Source: Bombyx mori | Taxonomy: Eukaryota; Arthropoda; Insecta; Lepidoptera; Bombycidae | Length of the DNA stretch: 64,000 bases | Assembly: GCF_030269925.1 (NCBI RefSeq) | Contig: NC_085132.1 | Span: forward strand, 2,626,501 to 2,690,500 | Reading direction: 5' to 3' | Shown here: positions 46,101 through 57,417 of the stretch, piece by piece | How positions within the stretch are numbered: position 1 is the stretch's first letter | Layout of the letters: every line of letters starts with the position of its first letter | Program-made: the position numbers and the translations under genes | The notes under the pieces: generated by a model | What the model was told of the DNA's origin: nothing | The model's input: only the letters and a program-made list of their open reading frames with translations | Database searches by the model: none

Positions 46101-49100
46101 TGTGAATACCGTGAAGCGGTAATAGATTGAAAGAGAAACTCTTTTTGAATTGACGGTTCATCCTCATGACTCAAAGTGGGCTGCAGCGTTTATGGTTGGA
46201 TCGTTAACTGCTTAACACCAGACATGTGATAATATTGTATGGCAATAATAATAAATAATAGTTTTAAAAAACTAACAAAATATGCTTTTATAGAAAATCC
46301 AACTAAAAAATAGAAAATAAATTTAAATATATTTGAATTAAAAATAGTGTAAGATAAAATGAATTTATTGTAAAAAAGCGTGGGGTGCTTTTCAGGATAT
46401 TATCAAAATAACCGTTTTACTCATATCTGTTCATAAAATATTTGTAACCACTGATACCATGCAACCCACGCTGTTTAATTCAAATTTATTAGAAACTTAT
46501 TTTAGTTGAATTTAAATTTTTTCAATTTTGTTTTTTTTTTATATTGGAATGTCATCTGTCCTTAATAAGTATACTAAATTTCGACTTAATCCGACGTTTT
46601 GAAGGGGGTCAAAATCATGTTTAAAGATTCCGTTACAAACATAAATAAGTCTGAAGCTATAATAATAAAAGCGTATTAAAAATACATAAATGTGCCCTGA
46701 AAATCCCCAGATGCCTTGGATATTATTGGGGCCTGTAATATGAGACGTTGTATGATGGTGGTGTTTTGTATCATCCACATGGCAGTATTCCCTGTGTCTG
46801 CTGATTCTGTTCCTGGTGGAGATGGGCGGGGCTGTATGCGGGTTCGTGTTCCCGCGCTCGCTGCAAGGCTTCTTGGAGCTGAGCTTCAAGGAACACGTGG
46901 TCCACGCGTACCGGGACGACACCGACCTGCAGAACTTCATCGATTTCGCTCAGCGAGATGTAAGTTGTCAACTAAACAGAAGAATAATGACCGATATTTC
47001 CTTAAAAGTAATTTGCATTTTGTCTATAAACAAACAACCAAATCAAATTTGTTGTGGTTTGTGATAAATTGTAGACAAAGTCATGTTTGTGTATTAAAGC
47101 ATCTGACTGATTAAAACTGGGCTTAAAAACAAAACGACTCGGGTGCTATTTCATTTGATTTAGGGATTATGTTATATCAAAACTATCGAGACTCTGACTG
47201 ACTCGTTGGTGCAGTAGTTAGCGCTCCTGAATGTTGCGCAGAGGTCCGTGGGTTCGATTCCCACATCGGGCAAACCTTCATGTGATGAACAGGTTTGTTT
47301 ACTCTTTAGCCAGGCGTTTGACGTATATAAGTATGTTTGTCAGTCTCTGGCGCGCGATAATATATATATAATATATACTCGGGAAATCCTAAATAAGGGC
47401 CGGATCACAGTGCATGAGTTGTTCGGTAAAAAAAAAAAAACTTTTTTTATTACACTTTGCTCACCTGACTGAGTACTCGGACAATTACTCCCATATATTG
47501 TGCATAAAGTGTTTTTTTTTGGGGATTTTAGGACCTGGTAACTGAGACCTTTAAGTCATGTCTTATTTTAATTTATATTCTTATTTTTATGAAAAATGAT
47601 AAAATAGAGTGAAAGGTAATGAAAATGATTAATTTGAGACATTAATCAACTGGGATGAAATTAAATGAAATGAAATGAGATGATATGGGATGAAATATAA
47701 TCTCAGTAAAATGGTGGTCATTTACTAAGATTTTTTCAGTGGACTTTTTGGAGGATCCCGTGAAGTTACATCCAGCGGCTTTGTTTCATTTTCCCACATT
47801 TGTGCACTTTCATAGATATTAAACAGTTAATAAACCACCATTATTACACATTTAAACCCGAAGAAACACTAAATAGACAAAATAAAACAACACAACTTCA
47901 CTCCTCGCGTTCCCGCCAAAAAGTCGCATAACCTCTAAAAAAAAAAGTTACCTACCCTCAATCACGTTTTTGTTTCAGTTCCATTGCTGCGGCATCACTT
48001 CGGACGGCTACATGGACTGGGCCAAGAACGAGTACTTCAACTGCTCGTCGCCGTCGGTCGAGAGGTGCGGGGTTCCGTTCTCGTGCTGCATCAACGCGAC
48101 CGACATATCGTCGGGGCTGGTCAATATCATGTGCGGCTATGGAGTGCAAAATTATCCGGTACGTGTTTATGTTTTTGAAGTGAGTCCGCATGGGTAATAT
48201 TCCTGATATTCCTCCACCGTGGAGGTCAATCGTGAACATTTGTCGAGTACGTATTGATCTATACCAGCGGTCGGGGAACTTTTTTAATTATTACCCCAAA
48301 ATATTTTTGTGTATGTTGATATTATTACCCCATGGTGAAGAACAAAAAAAAGAAAACAAAATCGCTTTTTTTCAGCATCTTTTATATTATTGCCCTCGTG
48401 ATAATTTTGAAAAGAAAACAATAACTAAAAAAAATATTTAAACATTATTTATTCAATAATTAATTAATGTGTTCTATCTCATTCTCTCGCCGGCTGAATC
48501 CTATACATTTATGTGTTTGTGTCTCTATGGACTTATTTCTCCTCTCATTCTCATTTCGTTTCATAGAGTTTGAAATCACAACGATTCTAAAGAAGTTTCA
48601 CTTCAATATATACTTTTTATTCACAAAAGTTTCATTTTTACCACCCAAAACTTCATTTTACCCCATTGGGGGTAATTTACCCCGGTTCCCCGACCGCTGA
48701 TCTATACTAATATATAAATCTACAGTGGTTTTTACGGATGTTCCGTTATAACTACTGAACCGTGCATCCGATTGACTTGAAACTTGGTATCCATGTAGAA
48801 AATACATGTACTTAATGGATAGGCTAATATTTATTTGTTGGAATCCCTACATCAGTTGCGATGGCGTTAATGATGAGAATCTTTGTGGGGGTAAGAAATA
48901 ATGTTAATTTTAAATGGCCAGCGAAGCGGACGGGTACAGCTAGTTACGTATATAATTAAAGCTAAATACGGCTTGATCTCTTTTTCTTTATTGTCATTAC
49001 ATTATTTCCGACGTACCGAGCACATTGCTGTTTCAGTGGGCGTGTTCGATTGACGTGTTATTCGTCGACATTTGAATACTTGTGGCTATTGGTGGCAGGA

Positions 49101-50412
49101 CCTCTTTTGAGTCCGCGTGGGTAGGTACCACCGCGCCGCCTATTTCTGCCGTGAAGCAGTAATGCGTTTCGGTTTGAAGGGTGGGGCAGCCGTTGTAATA
49201 CTATATTGAGACCTTAGAACTTATATCTCAAGGGGGGCGGCGCATTTACGTCGTAGATGGTTATGGGCTCCACTAACCACTTAACACCAAGTGGGCTGGG
49301 AGTTCGTCCACCCATCTAAGCAATAAAAAAAATTTAAAAAAGCTCAACTTTAGTACCGTTGATGACGTCATCTCTTTCAAAACCGATGACGTCTTCAGTT
49401 AATGATTAATGACTACCGCGAATATTTAAAAGATGATTAATACAGTTTTTTGAACTGTAGATATTTAAGCTAAAAGCGGACGGTGAGATCGTACGCCGGT
49501 TAAATAAAAAAAATTACATGTGTGCAATTCACACGTGGTAGAAGTGAAACCTTCCAAAATTAAAATACAATTATCCTAAACGTCTTAAGTATATGTAAAA
49601 TTTTGTCATTAGTAAATAATTGTAAGGTAGCACCCTCTGTGAATTGATATTTTAATTTCACGTATAATCCTAAATTAAAATTCACTACAAGAGCTTTCAT
49701 ACACACGTTAGTATTAAAAAATCTCACAGATGGCGCTGTATTAAATAGTATGTATATTTCTGTCTCATTCTTTGCTGGCTTCATCCTACACATTTTTGTA
49801 TTTGTGTCTCTTACCTGTCGTTTTTTCCGTTGCATCCGGTTTGAAATCACAACGATTCTAAAGAAGTTTTCACTTCAATAAAAATGTTATATTTATTTTC
49901 AGGTAGCGGAGGCTAGTAAGCGCATATGGACCAGTGGCTGCCTGGAGATAGTGCGGTCGTGGTCCGAGCGCAACCTGTACACCATCGCCACGGTCGCGCT
50001 GGGGGGCGCGCTCATGCAGCTCTTCGTTATATACCTCGCCAAGACCCTGGAGGGACAGATAGAGCTGCAAAAAGCAAGGTACCGTTATAGGAGTCCGTCG
50101 TGGCCTAAAGGATAGGCTTCCGCTTCCGAAGGGCTCGACGAGTAAATTAACCCATAGACACAGCCCACTGAGTTTTTCGTCTGATCTTCTCAGTGGGTCG
50201 CGTTTCCGATCCGGTGGTAGATTCTGCGAAGCACGGCTCTTGCTAGGGTTCGTGTTAGCATCATCGTCAAGTTTGAGCCCCGTGAGCTCACCTACTAGTT
50301 AAGGTTACGTTGATATAGCCTCGCAAGGCTATCATCAGCTTAGGTAGGATAAAAAAAAAACTTTTTTTTTTGTATTTTAAAAAAATCTGTCCATTTCAGA
50401 TGGCAAACATGA
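43102..50412 (+). CDS. Tetraspanin, TspanC8 type
   Basis: Seven exons: 43102-43185, 43647-43721, 45480-45608, 46786-46959, 47979-48158, 49903-50078 and 50400-50412, all GT-AG, giving 276 residues. The tiny last exon (WQT then stop) is the least certain. TM1 spans residues 18-43 and TM2 about 62-84. TM3 is [20 protein letters not shown] and TM4 is [19 protein letters not shown]. The large extracellular loop has FHCCGI and eight cysteines in all (CC, NC, RC, SCC, MC, GC), the mark of TspanC8 proteins. That group escorts ADAM10/Kuzbanian to the cell surface and thereby affects Notch cleavage. This role is family knowledge, not shown here. Introns are filled with SINEs, a Helitron and other repeats. 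The gene spans 7.3 kb. Confidence 0.93.
43849..43893. repeat. 20-bp perfect hairpin in tetraspanin intron 2
   Basis: Arms 43849-43868 (AGCTTTGTAAAACTATAGCA) and 43874-43893 are exact complements with a 5-base loop, TCAAT. The function is unknown. It may be the core of a fold-back MITE. Confidence 0.9.
45700..45858 (+). mobile_element. RTE-like LINE C-terminal tail with (ATG)n
   Basis: It encodes [20 protein letters not shown] then a [18 protein letters not shown] end and stop, followed by (ATG)n at 45836-45857. It lies in tetraspanin intron 3. Confidence 0.7.
46550..46682 (+). repeat. Unnamed dispersed repeat, copy 2
   Basis: Matches 5640-5770 (TTAATCCGACGTTTTGAAGG, AAAAGCGTATTAAAAA). It lies about 100 bp before tetraspanin exon 4. 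Confidence 0.6.
47190..47345 (+). repeat. SINE-C with tRNA-like head
   Basis: CGTTGGTGCAGTAGTTAGCG (box A-like) and GTGGGTTCGATTCCCAC (box B-like), then GTGATGAACAGGTTTGTTTA and CAGTCTCTGG. It lies in tetraspanin intron 4. Confidence 0.7.
47675..47935 (+). repeat. ~260-bp dispersed repeat, copy 1
   Basis: TAATCTCAGTAAAATGGTGG, CAGCGGCTTTGTTTCATTTT and AACTTCACTCCTCGCGTTCC are shared with 51670-51945. It lies just before tetraspanin exon 5. Confidence 0.8.
48205..48265 (-). repeat. SINE-A internal fragment
   Basis: TTCCTCCACCGTGGAGGTCA and ATCGTGAACATTTGTCGAGT, the complement of the SINE-A middle. Confidence 0.6.
48701..48943 (+). mobile_element. Non-autonomous Helitron (243 bp)
   Basis: It starts A|TCTATACTAATATATAAATC and ends GCGGACGGGTACAGCTAG|T. 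The same family, complete, lies inverted at 60155-60404. It is in tetraspanin intron 5. Confidence 0.85.
49075..49326 (+). repeat. SINE-A, 5'-truncated
   Basis: It runs from GGTGGCAGGACCTCTTTTGA to CCCATCTAAGCAATAAAAA, in tetraspanin intron 5, sense to the gene. Confidence 0.9.
50100..50352 (+). repeat. SINE-B in tetraspanin intron 6
   Basis: It begins GTCGTGGCCTAAAGGATAGG, the same box A-like start as SINE-A, then joins the SINE-B body (GGGCTCGACGAGTAAATTAA ... CATCAGCTTAGGTAGG). It starts about 20 bp after the exon-6 donor. The shared head suggests that SINE-A and SINE-B have related tRNA parts. Confidence 0.85.
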
Positions 50413-50439
50413 AACAGGGGTATGATGTGCGCTTACCGC

Positions 50440-50530
50440 GAGGACGGTCGGCGCGCCTGCCTCTAGCCGGGACTCGAACCCGCGGCCCCCGCACACACCG
50501 CCGAGCTCTCTACACCGGACGCGTACTGAA
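50440..50530 (-). repeat. tRNA-derived SINE head fragment
   Basis: The minus strand has GAGCTCGGCGGTGTGTGCGG and CGGGTTCGAGTCCCGGCT (box B). It lies just past the tetraspanin stop, probably in the 3' untranslated region. No acceptor-stem pairing supports a real tRNA. Confidence 0.5.
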
Positions 50531-50706
50531 ACAATCGCGAACTTTCTTAAATACCGAATCCAAGACATTTGTGGTGAAAGTTCTATTTTAATTATAACCG
50601 TAGTTGTAGTTAGTAGGTTATTTAAATACGTAGAGCCAACCCTAACTCGGATCCTGAATACTGCCATTTAAACTTGCTAGTAGGGAAGTTTAGAAACTAA
50701 AAATAA

Positions 50707-50973
50707 TAATTGAATATGCAATTTCGAAAAGGGCACATCTCTGAAAATGTAAAATTTTCAGGAAATGAAAAAAAAAAACTGATTATTTTCTAAAGCAGTG
50801 TAAAATTTAAAATATTAACTTTTGAGATATATTTTAGTGTTAATTAGCAATTGAAAATTAACTGGATATATTATAAAATGGGTGTAGGTAAGCCTCAAAA
50901 CTACATGTATATGAAAAAATGTATTTGACAAAATATGCGACATGTGCCCTTTTCGAAATTGCATATTCAATTA
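50707..50973. mobile_element. MITE with 32-bp perfect TIRs
   Basis: 50707-50738 (TAATTGAATATGCAATTTCG and 12 more bases) is the exact complement of 50942-50973. The 200-bp interior is AT-rich and non-coding. Confidence 0.85.
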
Positions 50974-51089
50974 AAAACATTATTTAGAAAATCGAACTAA
51001 ACTAAAATATTATTTGTACTTTTTTCGGAATCTCGTGACTCTATTTACGATATTAGGCCTATGAGCTTAGTGAGAGTTTTTTAACGTTC

Positions 51090-51205
51090 TCGATAGAGTA
51101 AAAGTTAACTCAAATTTGTATGGAGTTGGAACAGCGCCCCTAGCGGCAAACGTAGGCAAACGTTCCAATTCGATACTAATTTGAGTTAACTTTTACGCTA
51201 TCGTA
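51090..51205. mobile_element. Short fold-back element
   Basis: CGATAGAGTAAAAGTTAACT...AAATTTGTAT and its near-complement ending AACTTTTACGCTATCG flank a 50-bp core (CAGCGCCCCTAGCGGC). A 115-bp fold-back element. Confidence 0.75.
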
Positions 51206-51400
51206 GATTGAAGAAATCGGGGGCCCACAGACATCTACAAAGTTAATGTACCACCCATCTTGAGATATCAGTTCTAAGGTCTTAAGTATAGTTACAACGG
51301 CTGCCCCGCCCTTCAAACCGCAACGCATTACTGCTTCACGACAGAAATAGGCAGGTCGTACCTACCCGCGCGGACTCACAAGAGGTCCTACCAGTAATTA
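51206..51400 (-). repeat. SINE-A, truncated
   Basis: The complement of the SINE-A middle, from CCCACAGACATCTACAAAGT to GGACTCACAAGAGGTCCTAC. Confidence 0.8.
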
Positions 51401-51669
51401 GGGAAGCACTCCCCCTTAACCCGGGTCGGATATCCGGCTTCTACGAGCATGCCCCCACCCTGTCCCCCGGGCTGTCCGCCACACTCACTCAAACTTGTTT
51501 TATACTTCTTTATTTTTTGGCTCCGGCACGGTTTGTGCATTGGCCAGCGTCAAGTAATAAGATTTTTATAGTTCGCCGTTTTGATTATTTACAATTTATG
51601 AATAATAAAAAAAAAAACGAAGGAAACTAATCGCGACATTAACATAAATGATTAAAAACGAATTAAACT

Positions 51670-51945
51670 TACAAATGAGATGATATGTGATGAAATATAA
51701 TCTCAGTAAAATGGTGGTCATTTACTGACTGAGAGTTTTTCGGTGACTTTTTTTGGAGGATCCCGAGAAGTTACGTCCAGCGGCTTTGTTTCATTTTCCC
51801 ACAAAATTATGCATTTTCACAGATACTAAACAGTTAATAAACCACCGTTATTACACATTTAAACCAAGAAGAAACACTAAATAGACAAAATAAAACAAAT
51901 CACATAACTTCACTCCTCGTGTTCCCGCTAAAAAGTCTTCACACT
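51670..51945 (+). repeat. ~260-bp dispersed repeat, copy 2
   Basis: Aligns with 47675-47935 in the same orientation. The family is unknown. Confidence 0.8.
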
Positions 51946-53368
51946 TCATACGTCAGACGATATCGTCGCTTCTCAAACTTGACTGTCACTAATGAATATT
52001 ATGTATTAGTTCGAGTTCCCCGAATTCAATAAAACGGTATTCGTATCGATCTAAATTAAGTCGTAAATGTTCTGATACTATGCGGGGGCGCGGAACGTGG
52101 CAGTCCTCATCCTTTTAAAAATTTTTTCTTGAAAAAGAAAATTGGGAAATTATCAAATTTAATAACGCAAAAGACTGATTCGTATATTATGTAAAGCAAA
52201 AAAAAAAGAAGCATAAATTCCAAATTTTTTTTTTTCTTTCTATTATTTAGTAAAATATTTACCAAAATATTATTGTTCAAAGAAACTTTACTTCTTAATG
52301 TTTAATTACATTCCATCGCTCAATTATACAAATTTTATATTTACATTTTTTAAAGTATTTGGCATTAATTGCTCAATTTTTTTTTTTCTCTTCAAAATGT
52401 TTTAAAGATTAAATATAAATCAAGTTAAATAATAACGGTGAGAAAGAATTCATGGAAGCTTCTAGTACAAGCAATCGGAGACCAACAAATCTGTTAAAGG
52501 ATAAAACTGAACGCGTTAACGTTTTTAATCAAATTAAAACAATCACTATATATATATGTTACCGGAAATGTATGAAATCAAGGAATTGTATACAAATCCT
52601 AGGAAATGTGTACAATTCCGATACTATTTAGGAAATGTATAAAATATTGTTTGAAAAACTATTTAATGCATACATATCCTAGGAAATGTATAAATTTCCT
52701 CGGAATTGTATATAATTCCAATATCGTATTAGGAAATGTATAAAGTAAATGCTTTCTGAAATAAAACAAGTTGTTAATAAAAAAAATTTATTATAATACT
52801 TATTGAGACAATCGGGTAACAGTCATACCGTAAAATAAGAATAATATATTCATATTATCTTACTAATTAAAACTTCTAAAATCAACTATCTATTAACTTT
52901 TAACGTATCACAAAATCAACTTATATTTATTCTTATAAAATCAAATTTTCATTTGGCAAGTAATGAGTCTGATAATGAAGTAATTATAAATGTCAAAGTA
53001 TAAAAGTAAATCTTTATATTATAATACTTTGTCAGTCCATATAGCTATTTATTGATGTGCCTTTGGAAAACATACAGCATTGTATTATGAAGAAGCAGTG
53101 TGTACTTAGCTTAAATTCCTTGTCTATGTCCAACCATAGACAGTCAATTTAGTTCCATCTTTAGCCGCTAGGTGCTGCCAGCAAGTATAAAGGGAGCGCA
53201 GCCATCTTTGATCTCCATAGCGTTGTGTACTTTCGTACTGTGAAGTCGCAAGTCCACAAATATTTATTCGACTTCTTATTAATTGCAAAAAATATTTATT
53301 TTGTGTTTCTATGAGTGTTATTTTGCAATCATTACGAGTATTATTTACCAATCCTATCATCGGACGCC

Positions 53369-53695
53369 ATGAATCACGCGTCATCTGTTGGAGGTGATGT
53401 TGAGTCAAGCTCCATAATTTCCGAGAGGGAAGATGTCCAGGCGAGACGCGATGGAGACGCCTCGCGTTCGAACAGCTCGTCGAGCGAAAAAGAACAAAAG
53501 GAGTCTCTGCGTAAGAAACGACGGGATTCAAAGGTAACGGTTGATCTTCGAATCGGCTTGTTATCCCACCAGGTCAGTGACGTTGTAAATCTAATAATGC
53601 ATCAACTGTGTGTAACAATTGAATGTAACGAAAATTGTTGTAAACAAATTGATCTCGTCAATACGGAAATTTTGACAAAAACACAACAGATTTAA
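53369..53695 (+). CDS. Gag-like N-terminal frame of the DIRS-like element
   Basis: The ATG at 53369 opens 108 codons. An N-terminal MNHASSVGGDVESSSIIS is followed by a highly charged, serine- and arginine-rich stretch (NSSSSEKEQKESLRKKRRDS), then a helical segment. Charged, low-complexity N-termini are common in DIRS ORF1 proteins. The stop at 53695 truncates it relative to a normal gag. Position between the left inverted repeat and the reverse transcriptase supports the call; sequence alone would not. Confidence 0.45.
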   Translation: MNHASSVGGDVESSSIISEREDVQARRDGDASRSNSSSSEKEQKESLRKKRRDSKVTVDLRIGLLSHQVSDVVNLIMHQLCVTIECNENCCKQIDLVNTEILTKTQQI

Positions 53696-54089
53696 ACTAA
53701 TAATCTTTGTAACATAATTACTGAAAACTTTGACAAATCGTCTCCGTCGTACAAGTTACCCGTAAAAAGCGTTTTAAATTGTATACGGAAAAAAGGGCCG
53801 TATGTATAGAAATAAGACGTCAAAGTTTAATTTCCGTGGTCTCTAACAAAGTATCCTGTTGCCAACGCACCATTCATTGAGGAATTTTTGTTTGATAATA
53901 CTAAATTGAAATCTATTCAGTCCCTCGGAGGGCTACAATCCTATTTGTCACGATCTCGTACAAAAGGTAAGCCAAACATTATAAACAATCATAGTCCGTA
54001 ACATCTGGCACAATCCAGAGGGGGGCAATTGATGACACCGACGGGAGGCACTGAGTGCCACCAAAATTGTAATAATTTGTAAACCATGT

Positions 54090-55400
54090 ATGGTTACCAA
54101 ATACCGTAAAAACTACCTTTTTCTGCGGAAGAAAAGCGACGGATCAATGCGTCCAATTTTCGATCTTCGAGAGTTGAACAAGGTCGTAAAGATAAAACAC
54201 CTAACTGTTTTCGGACACCTAGGTACCAAACTTTCTCCACCCAGGGGACTGGATGATAGAATTGAACATTTCTCAGGAATATTTTTCTAGTATCAGTCGC
54301 AAAATTTCGTCGATACTTCTTGAGGATCAGTACCAAGGTACCAGTATCAGTACCTCCAGGAAGGAATCGGTACCTTCTTATGAGTTAGTATGAAATGACA
54401 TGCCTACCCTTCGGTCTGGCTTCAGAGCCACACCTTTTTGCTTCTATAACATGCGGGTCGCAGAGACCTTGCGTGCAAAGGGAACTCGAGTGCTAGTGTC
54501 TACTAGACGACTTCCTTTTTGGTCGACCAAGACAAATCCAAGTTGAAACTTCAGGCTGCAGAAGCTGTGAAGCTTTTGGATTAACCTTTTTTGCTTCCAT
54601 AACATGCTGGGTCGCAGAGACCTTGCGTGCAAAAGGAACTCGAGTGCTAGTCTACCTAGACGACTTCCTTTTGGTCGACCAAAACAAATTCAAGTTGAAA
54701 CTTCAGGCTGCAGAAGCTGTGAAGGTTTTGGATTATCTGGGCTGGCATGTCAATTTCCATTATATAGGGTGCTCGGTCGCTCGGTCGCTCGGTCGCGGAG
54801 ATATTGCGTGCAAAGTCGAGTGCTAGCTTACCTACACGACTTAATCTTGTTTCACCAAGACAAATAAACGTTTTTGTTCCCATAGCATGCTCGGTCGCGG
54901 AGACCTTGCGTACATAGGGAAGTCAAATGTTAACGTACCTACGCGACTTTCTCTTGGTCCTTGAAGACAAATACACCTTTTTGCTTCCACAGCATGCTCG
55001 GTCGCGAAGGCATTGCGTGCAAAATCGAAGTGCTAGCTTACTTACACGACATGATCTTGTTTCACCAAGACAAATAAACGTTTTTGCTCCCATAGCATGC
55101 TCGGTCGCGAAGACCTTACGTACATAGGGAAGTCAAATGTTAACCTACCTACGCGACTTTTTCTTGGTCCATGAAGACAAATACACCTTTTTTGCTTGCA
55201 TAGCATGCTCGGTCGCGGAAACATTGCGTGCAAAGGGATGTTGAGTGTTATCCCACCTACGCAAATCCCACCAGGTCCATCAAAAGAAGTCCAAGTTGAG
55301 TCTTCAGGCCACATAAGATGTAAAGCTCTTGGATTATTTGGGCTGCCAAGTCAGCCTTACAAAAAATCAATTAGTACACTGGTTCAAGAGATGACATGTC
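54090..55400 (+). pseudogene. DIRS reverse transcriptase with tandemly repeated active-site segment
   Basis: 54105-54200 encodes YLFLRKKSDGSMRPIFDLRE, the usual first RT block. 54623-54760 encodes GTRVLVYLDDFLLVDQNKFK then AAEAVKVLDYLGWHVNF, containing the catalytic YLDD and the following block. Instead of one copy of the preceding segment there are about seven, starting near 54448, 54603, 54772, 54887, 54992, 55097 and 55203. Each has CATGCTCGGTCGCGGAGACC-like sequence, and the last four are spaced ~105 bp. 55350-55500 resumes with QEMTCLGIRWKIARNEV. Multiple stops and frame changes mean no functional enzyme. The order of blocks matches DIRS-type RT. Confidence 0.75.
54440..55300 (+). repeat. 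~105-170-bp tandem repeat of the RT active-site segment
   Basis: Units begin with TTTTTGCTTCCATAGCATGC-like sequence, then GTCGCGGAGACCTTGCGTGC and a CTACxCGACTT block, ending TTCACCAAGACAAATAAACG or similar. Spacing is roughly 155, 170, 115, 105, 105 and 106 bp. A (CGGTCGCT)n slip is inside the third unit. Confidence 0.8.
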
Positions 55401-55552
55401 TAGGGATTCGATGGAAAATTGCGAGAAATGAAGTGGCCACTCAACAACATCCTAGCTCAAACTCTGACGGAATTACATCAATCTATGCTAACTTGCAAAT
55501 TTTCTTGCGAAGTTTCAAGAAAAGGGGTAAAAAACAGGCCATCCTGCATGTT

Positions 55553-55745
55553 AAATGCAGTGCTGACGCGGAGCCACATGTTAGACATTGCCGATACACA
55601 AAACCAACCATTTCCTGGCAACGGAAGCTTCGGACATGTGTAGGGGTTATAAATGCAGTGCTGACGCGGAGCCACATGTCAAACATTGCCGAGACCCAAA
55701 ACCAACCATTTCCTGGCAACGGAAGCTTCGGACATGGGTAGGGGT
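55553..55745 (+). repeat. ~97-bp tandem duplication in the DIRS-like element
   Basis: AAATGCAGTGCTGACGCGGA ... CGGAAGCTTCGGACATG and TAGGGGTTA occurs twice in direct succession (55553-55650 and 55651-55745) with a handful of differences. Confidence 0.85.
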
Positions 55746-55914
55746 TACAATTAGACAAAATATTAACGTCCTGTCTATGGTCAGCTCAACAACAGAAACG
55801 GCTCACCCACAAAAGAGCTATTTGCAATGGTAGTGACAATCAAAATGAATCTGAAAGTATTTCACTAACGTTGACCTTTCGATTTTTAAACCTAAGCGAT
55901 AAGTTCAAGATAAC

Positions 55915-56080
55915 TGTCAGCTTATAATCTCTCGGGGAGATACAACATCATAGCCGACAGGCTATCACGAGGAAATCAACCTGCGAAATGGCACTTTTTA
56001 CCACAAGTGACCACAAAAGTTTTTTCGAAAGTGGGGTCATCCGGATATAAACCCATTCGCCGACCAAGATTGGATACCTT
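55915..56080 (+). pseudogene. RNase H end of the DIRS-like polyprotein
   Basis: In one frame, GRYNIIADRLSRGNQPAKWH then a FLPQVTTKVF-like stretch and, after a shift, GHPDINPFAD. The NIIADRLSR motif with a following LPEVxxxIFxxWGxPxxDLFA pattern is what I recall from the RT-RNase H region of DIRS elements. It is frameshifted. Confidence 0.65.
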
Positions 56081-56081
56081 C

Positions 56082-57417
56082 AGCAGACCGTAGAGGATGC
56101 AACTAGCATGGAGAATTCCTCCTCTCAACCTTCTCCCCAAAGTACTGACTCACTTCAACAGTGTCTAGGGAACCTACCTGGTAGTGTTCCCAGACTGAGC
56201 GAAAGCATTTGGGTTTCAAAGCCCTCAGATCCCGAACGCTAGATAACTCGCACGAAATCCAAAACCTGCCTCCTCCACAGGTTAAACATTAACCCTGAAA
56301 GCTTAGAAAGGGGGGGGGGGGGGGGAGGTTGTACAAATAATAGACTGGTCTAAACAGGAGAAGATTTATTGAAAATTAGCTGGTGTCAATCCACTTTGTC
56401 AGCATACTTACCAGCAACTAGAAAATTTTGCCTATAAAACAATCCTTCTGCATCATAAAGCAGCGCTGTCGACTTTCTGTGGGCGAAATACATGTAGGAC
56501 AGCAAACATTCTCAAGCTCTCTAATAAAAATTGCTATTTTAAAAAAGCCATCGGAATAGCTAAACAAAATTCAACTACTTATTACAATTTTACTAAGTGT
56601 AGTCCCATTCACATGAGATCCGAGAATAGTTCTAAACTGGTTTTCTTCAAACCCAGCCACCACATCACGCCTTAATGTAGCTTGAAGGACACCAACAACC
56701 ATGTTGCTGGCTACTGGACGCAGAGTTAATGACCTTACTTTGCTCAACATTTCTAAAGACAGTTTCTTTGATAACAGAGAAAAACATCTTTCTGATACCA
56801 GTCTTTGGGTCTAAAATTGAAATCCATTTTCGTCAATAATCTGCATAAGTGCTTTCTAAACATGAAACTAAAGACATGCCCGGTAAGATTCGTAAGGACT
56901 TTTTTCTAACTATGTGTGTTGTCACAAAAGCGGCATCCCGTACTGTAATTGGAAACTGGTCTTCGTTCAACCTTACGAGGTAATGGCATCAACGCATCTC
57001 TAAGAAGTTGTAGATGAGCAGTAGCCTCTGAGATGGATTGATAATGAACCAATGGACGAAATACTTTCTAGAGGCAATTGCAAATCATCCAAACGTTTAC
57101 AATAATTATTGCCGAATAATAGAGCTTCGTAAAGATCCTCACGATTCTTTTTTTCAACACATTTACTCTTACATGATGTATATACATCATTTATACAATT
57201 TACACATTTTCTTGTATTTACAAGATAAAATGTTTATTACAAACTTATAAATATTTTTTTATTATTGAATTAACATGAAAGTTAACAGCTGTGTTTTTTC
57301 GATTTAATAATTATATAAATTATGAACATTATCTTTGCGCTTCATAATTTTATTATGGCTTTACCTATTTCATCATAGCGTTGTGCTTAATAATTTCACC
57401 AGCAGATAACAAACACG
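56082..57417. other. Degenerate 3' part of the DIRS-like element
   Basis: Expected to hold the tyrosine recombinase. Short stretches such as SWCQSTLSAYLPATRKF near 56380 are suggestive, but stops abound. A 16-G tract lies at 56310-56325. Confidence 0.4.

Noticed and set aside
47190..47275. tRNA gene
   Set aside because: It is tRNA-like but followed by the SINE-C body; no acceptor-stem pairing was found.
56310..56325. 16-base G tract as a regulatory quadruplex
   Set aside because: It is a single uninterrupted homopolymer inside a decayed retroelement, more likely slippage or a sequencing artefact.
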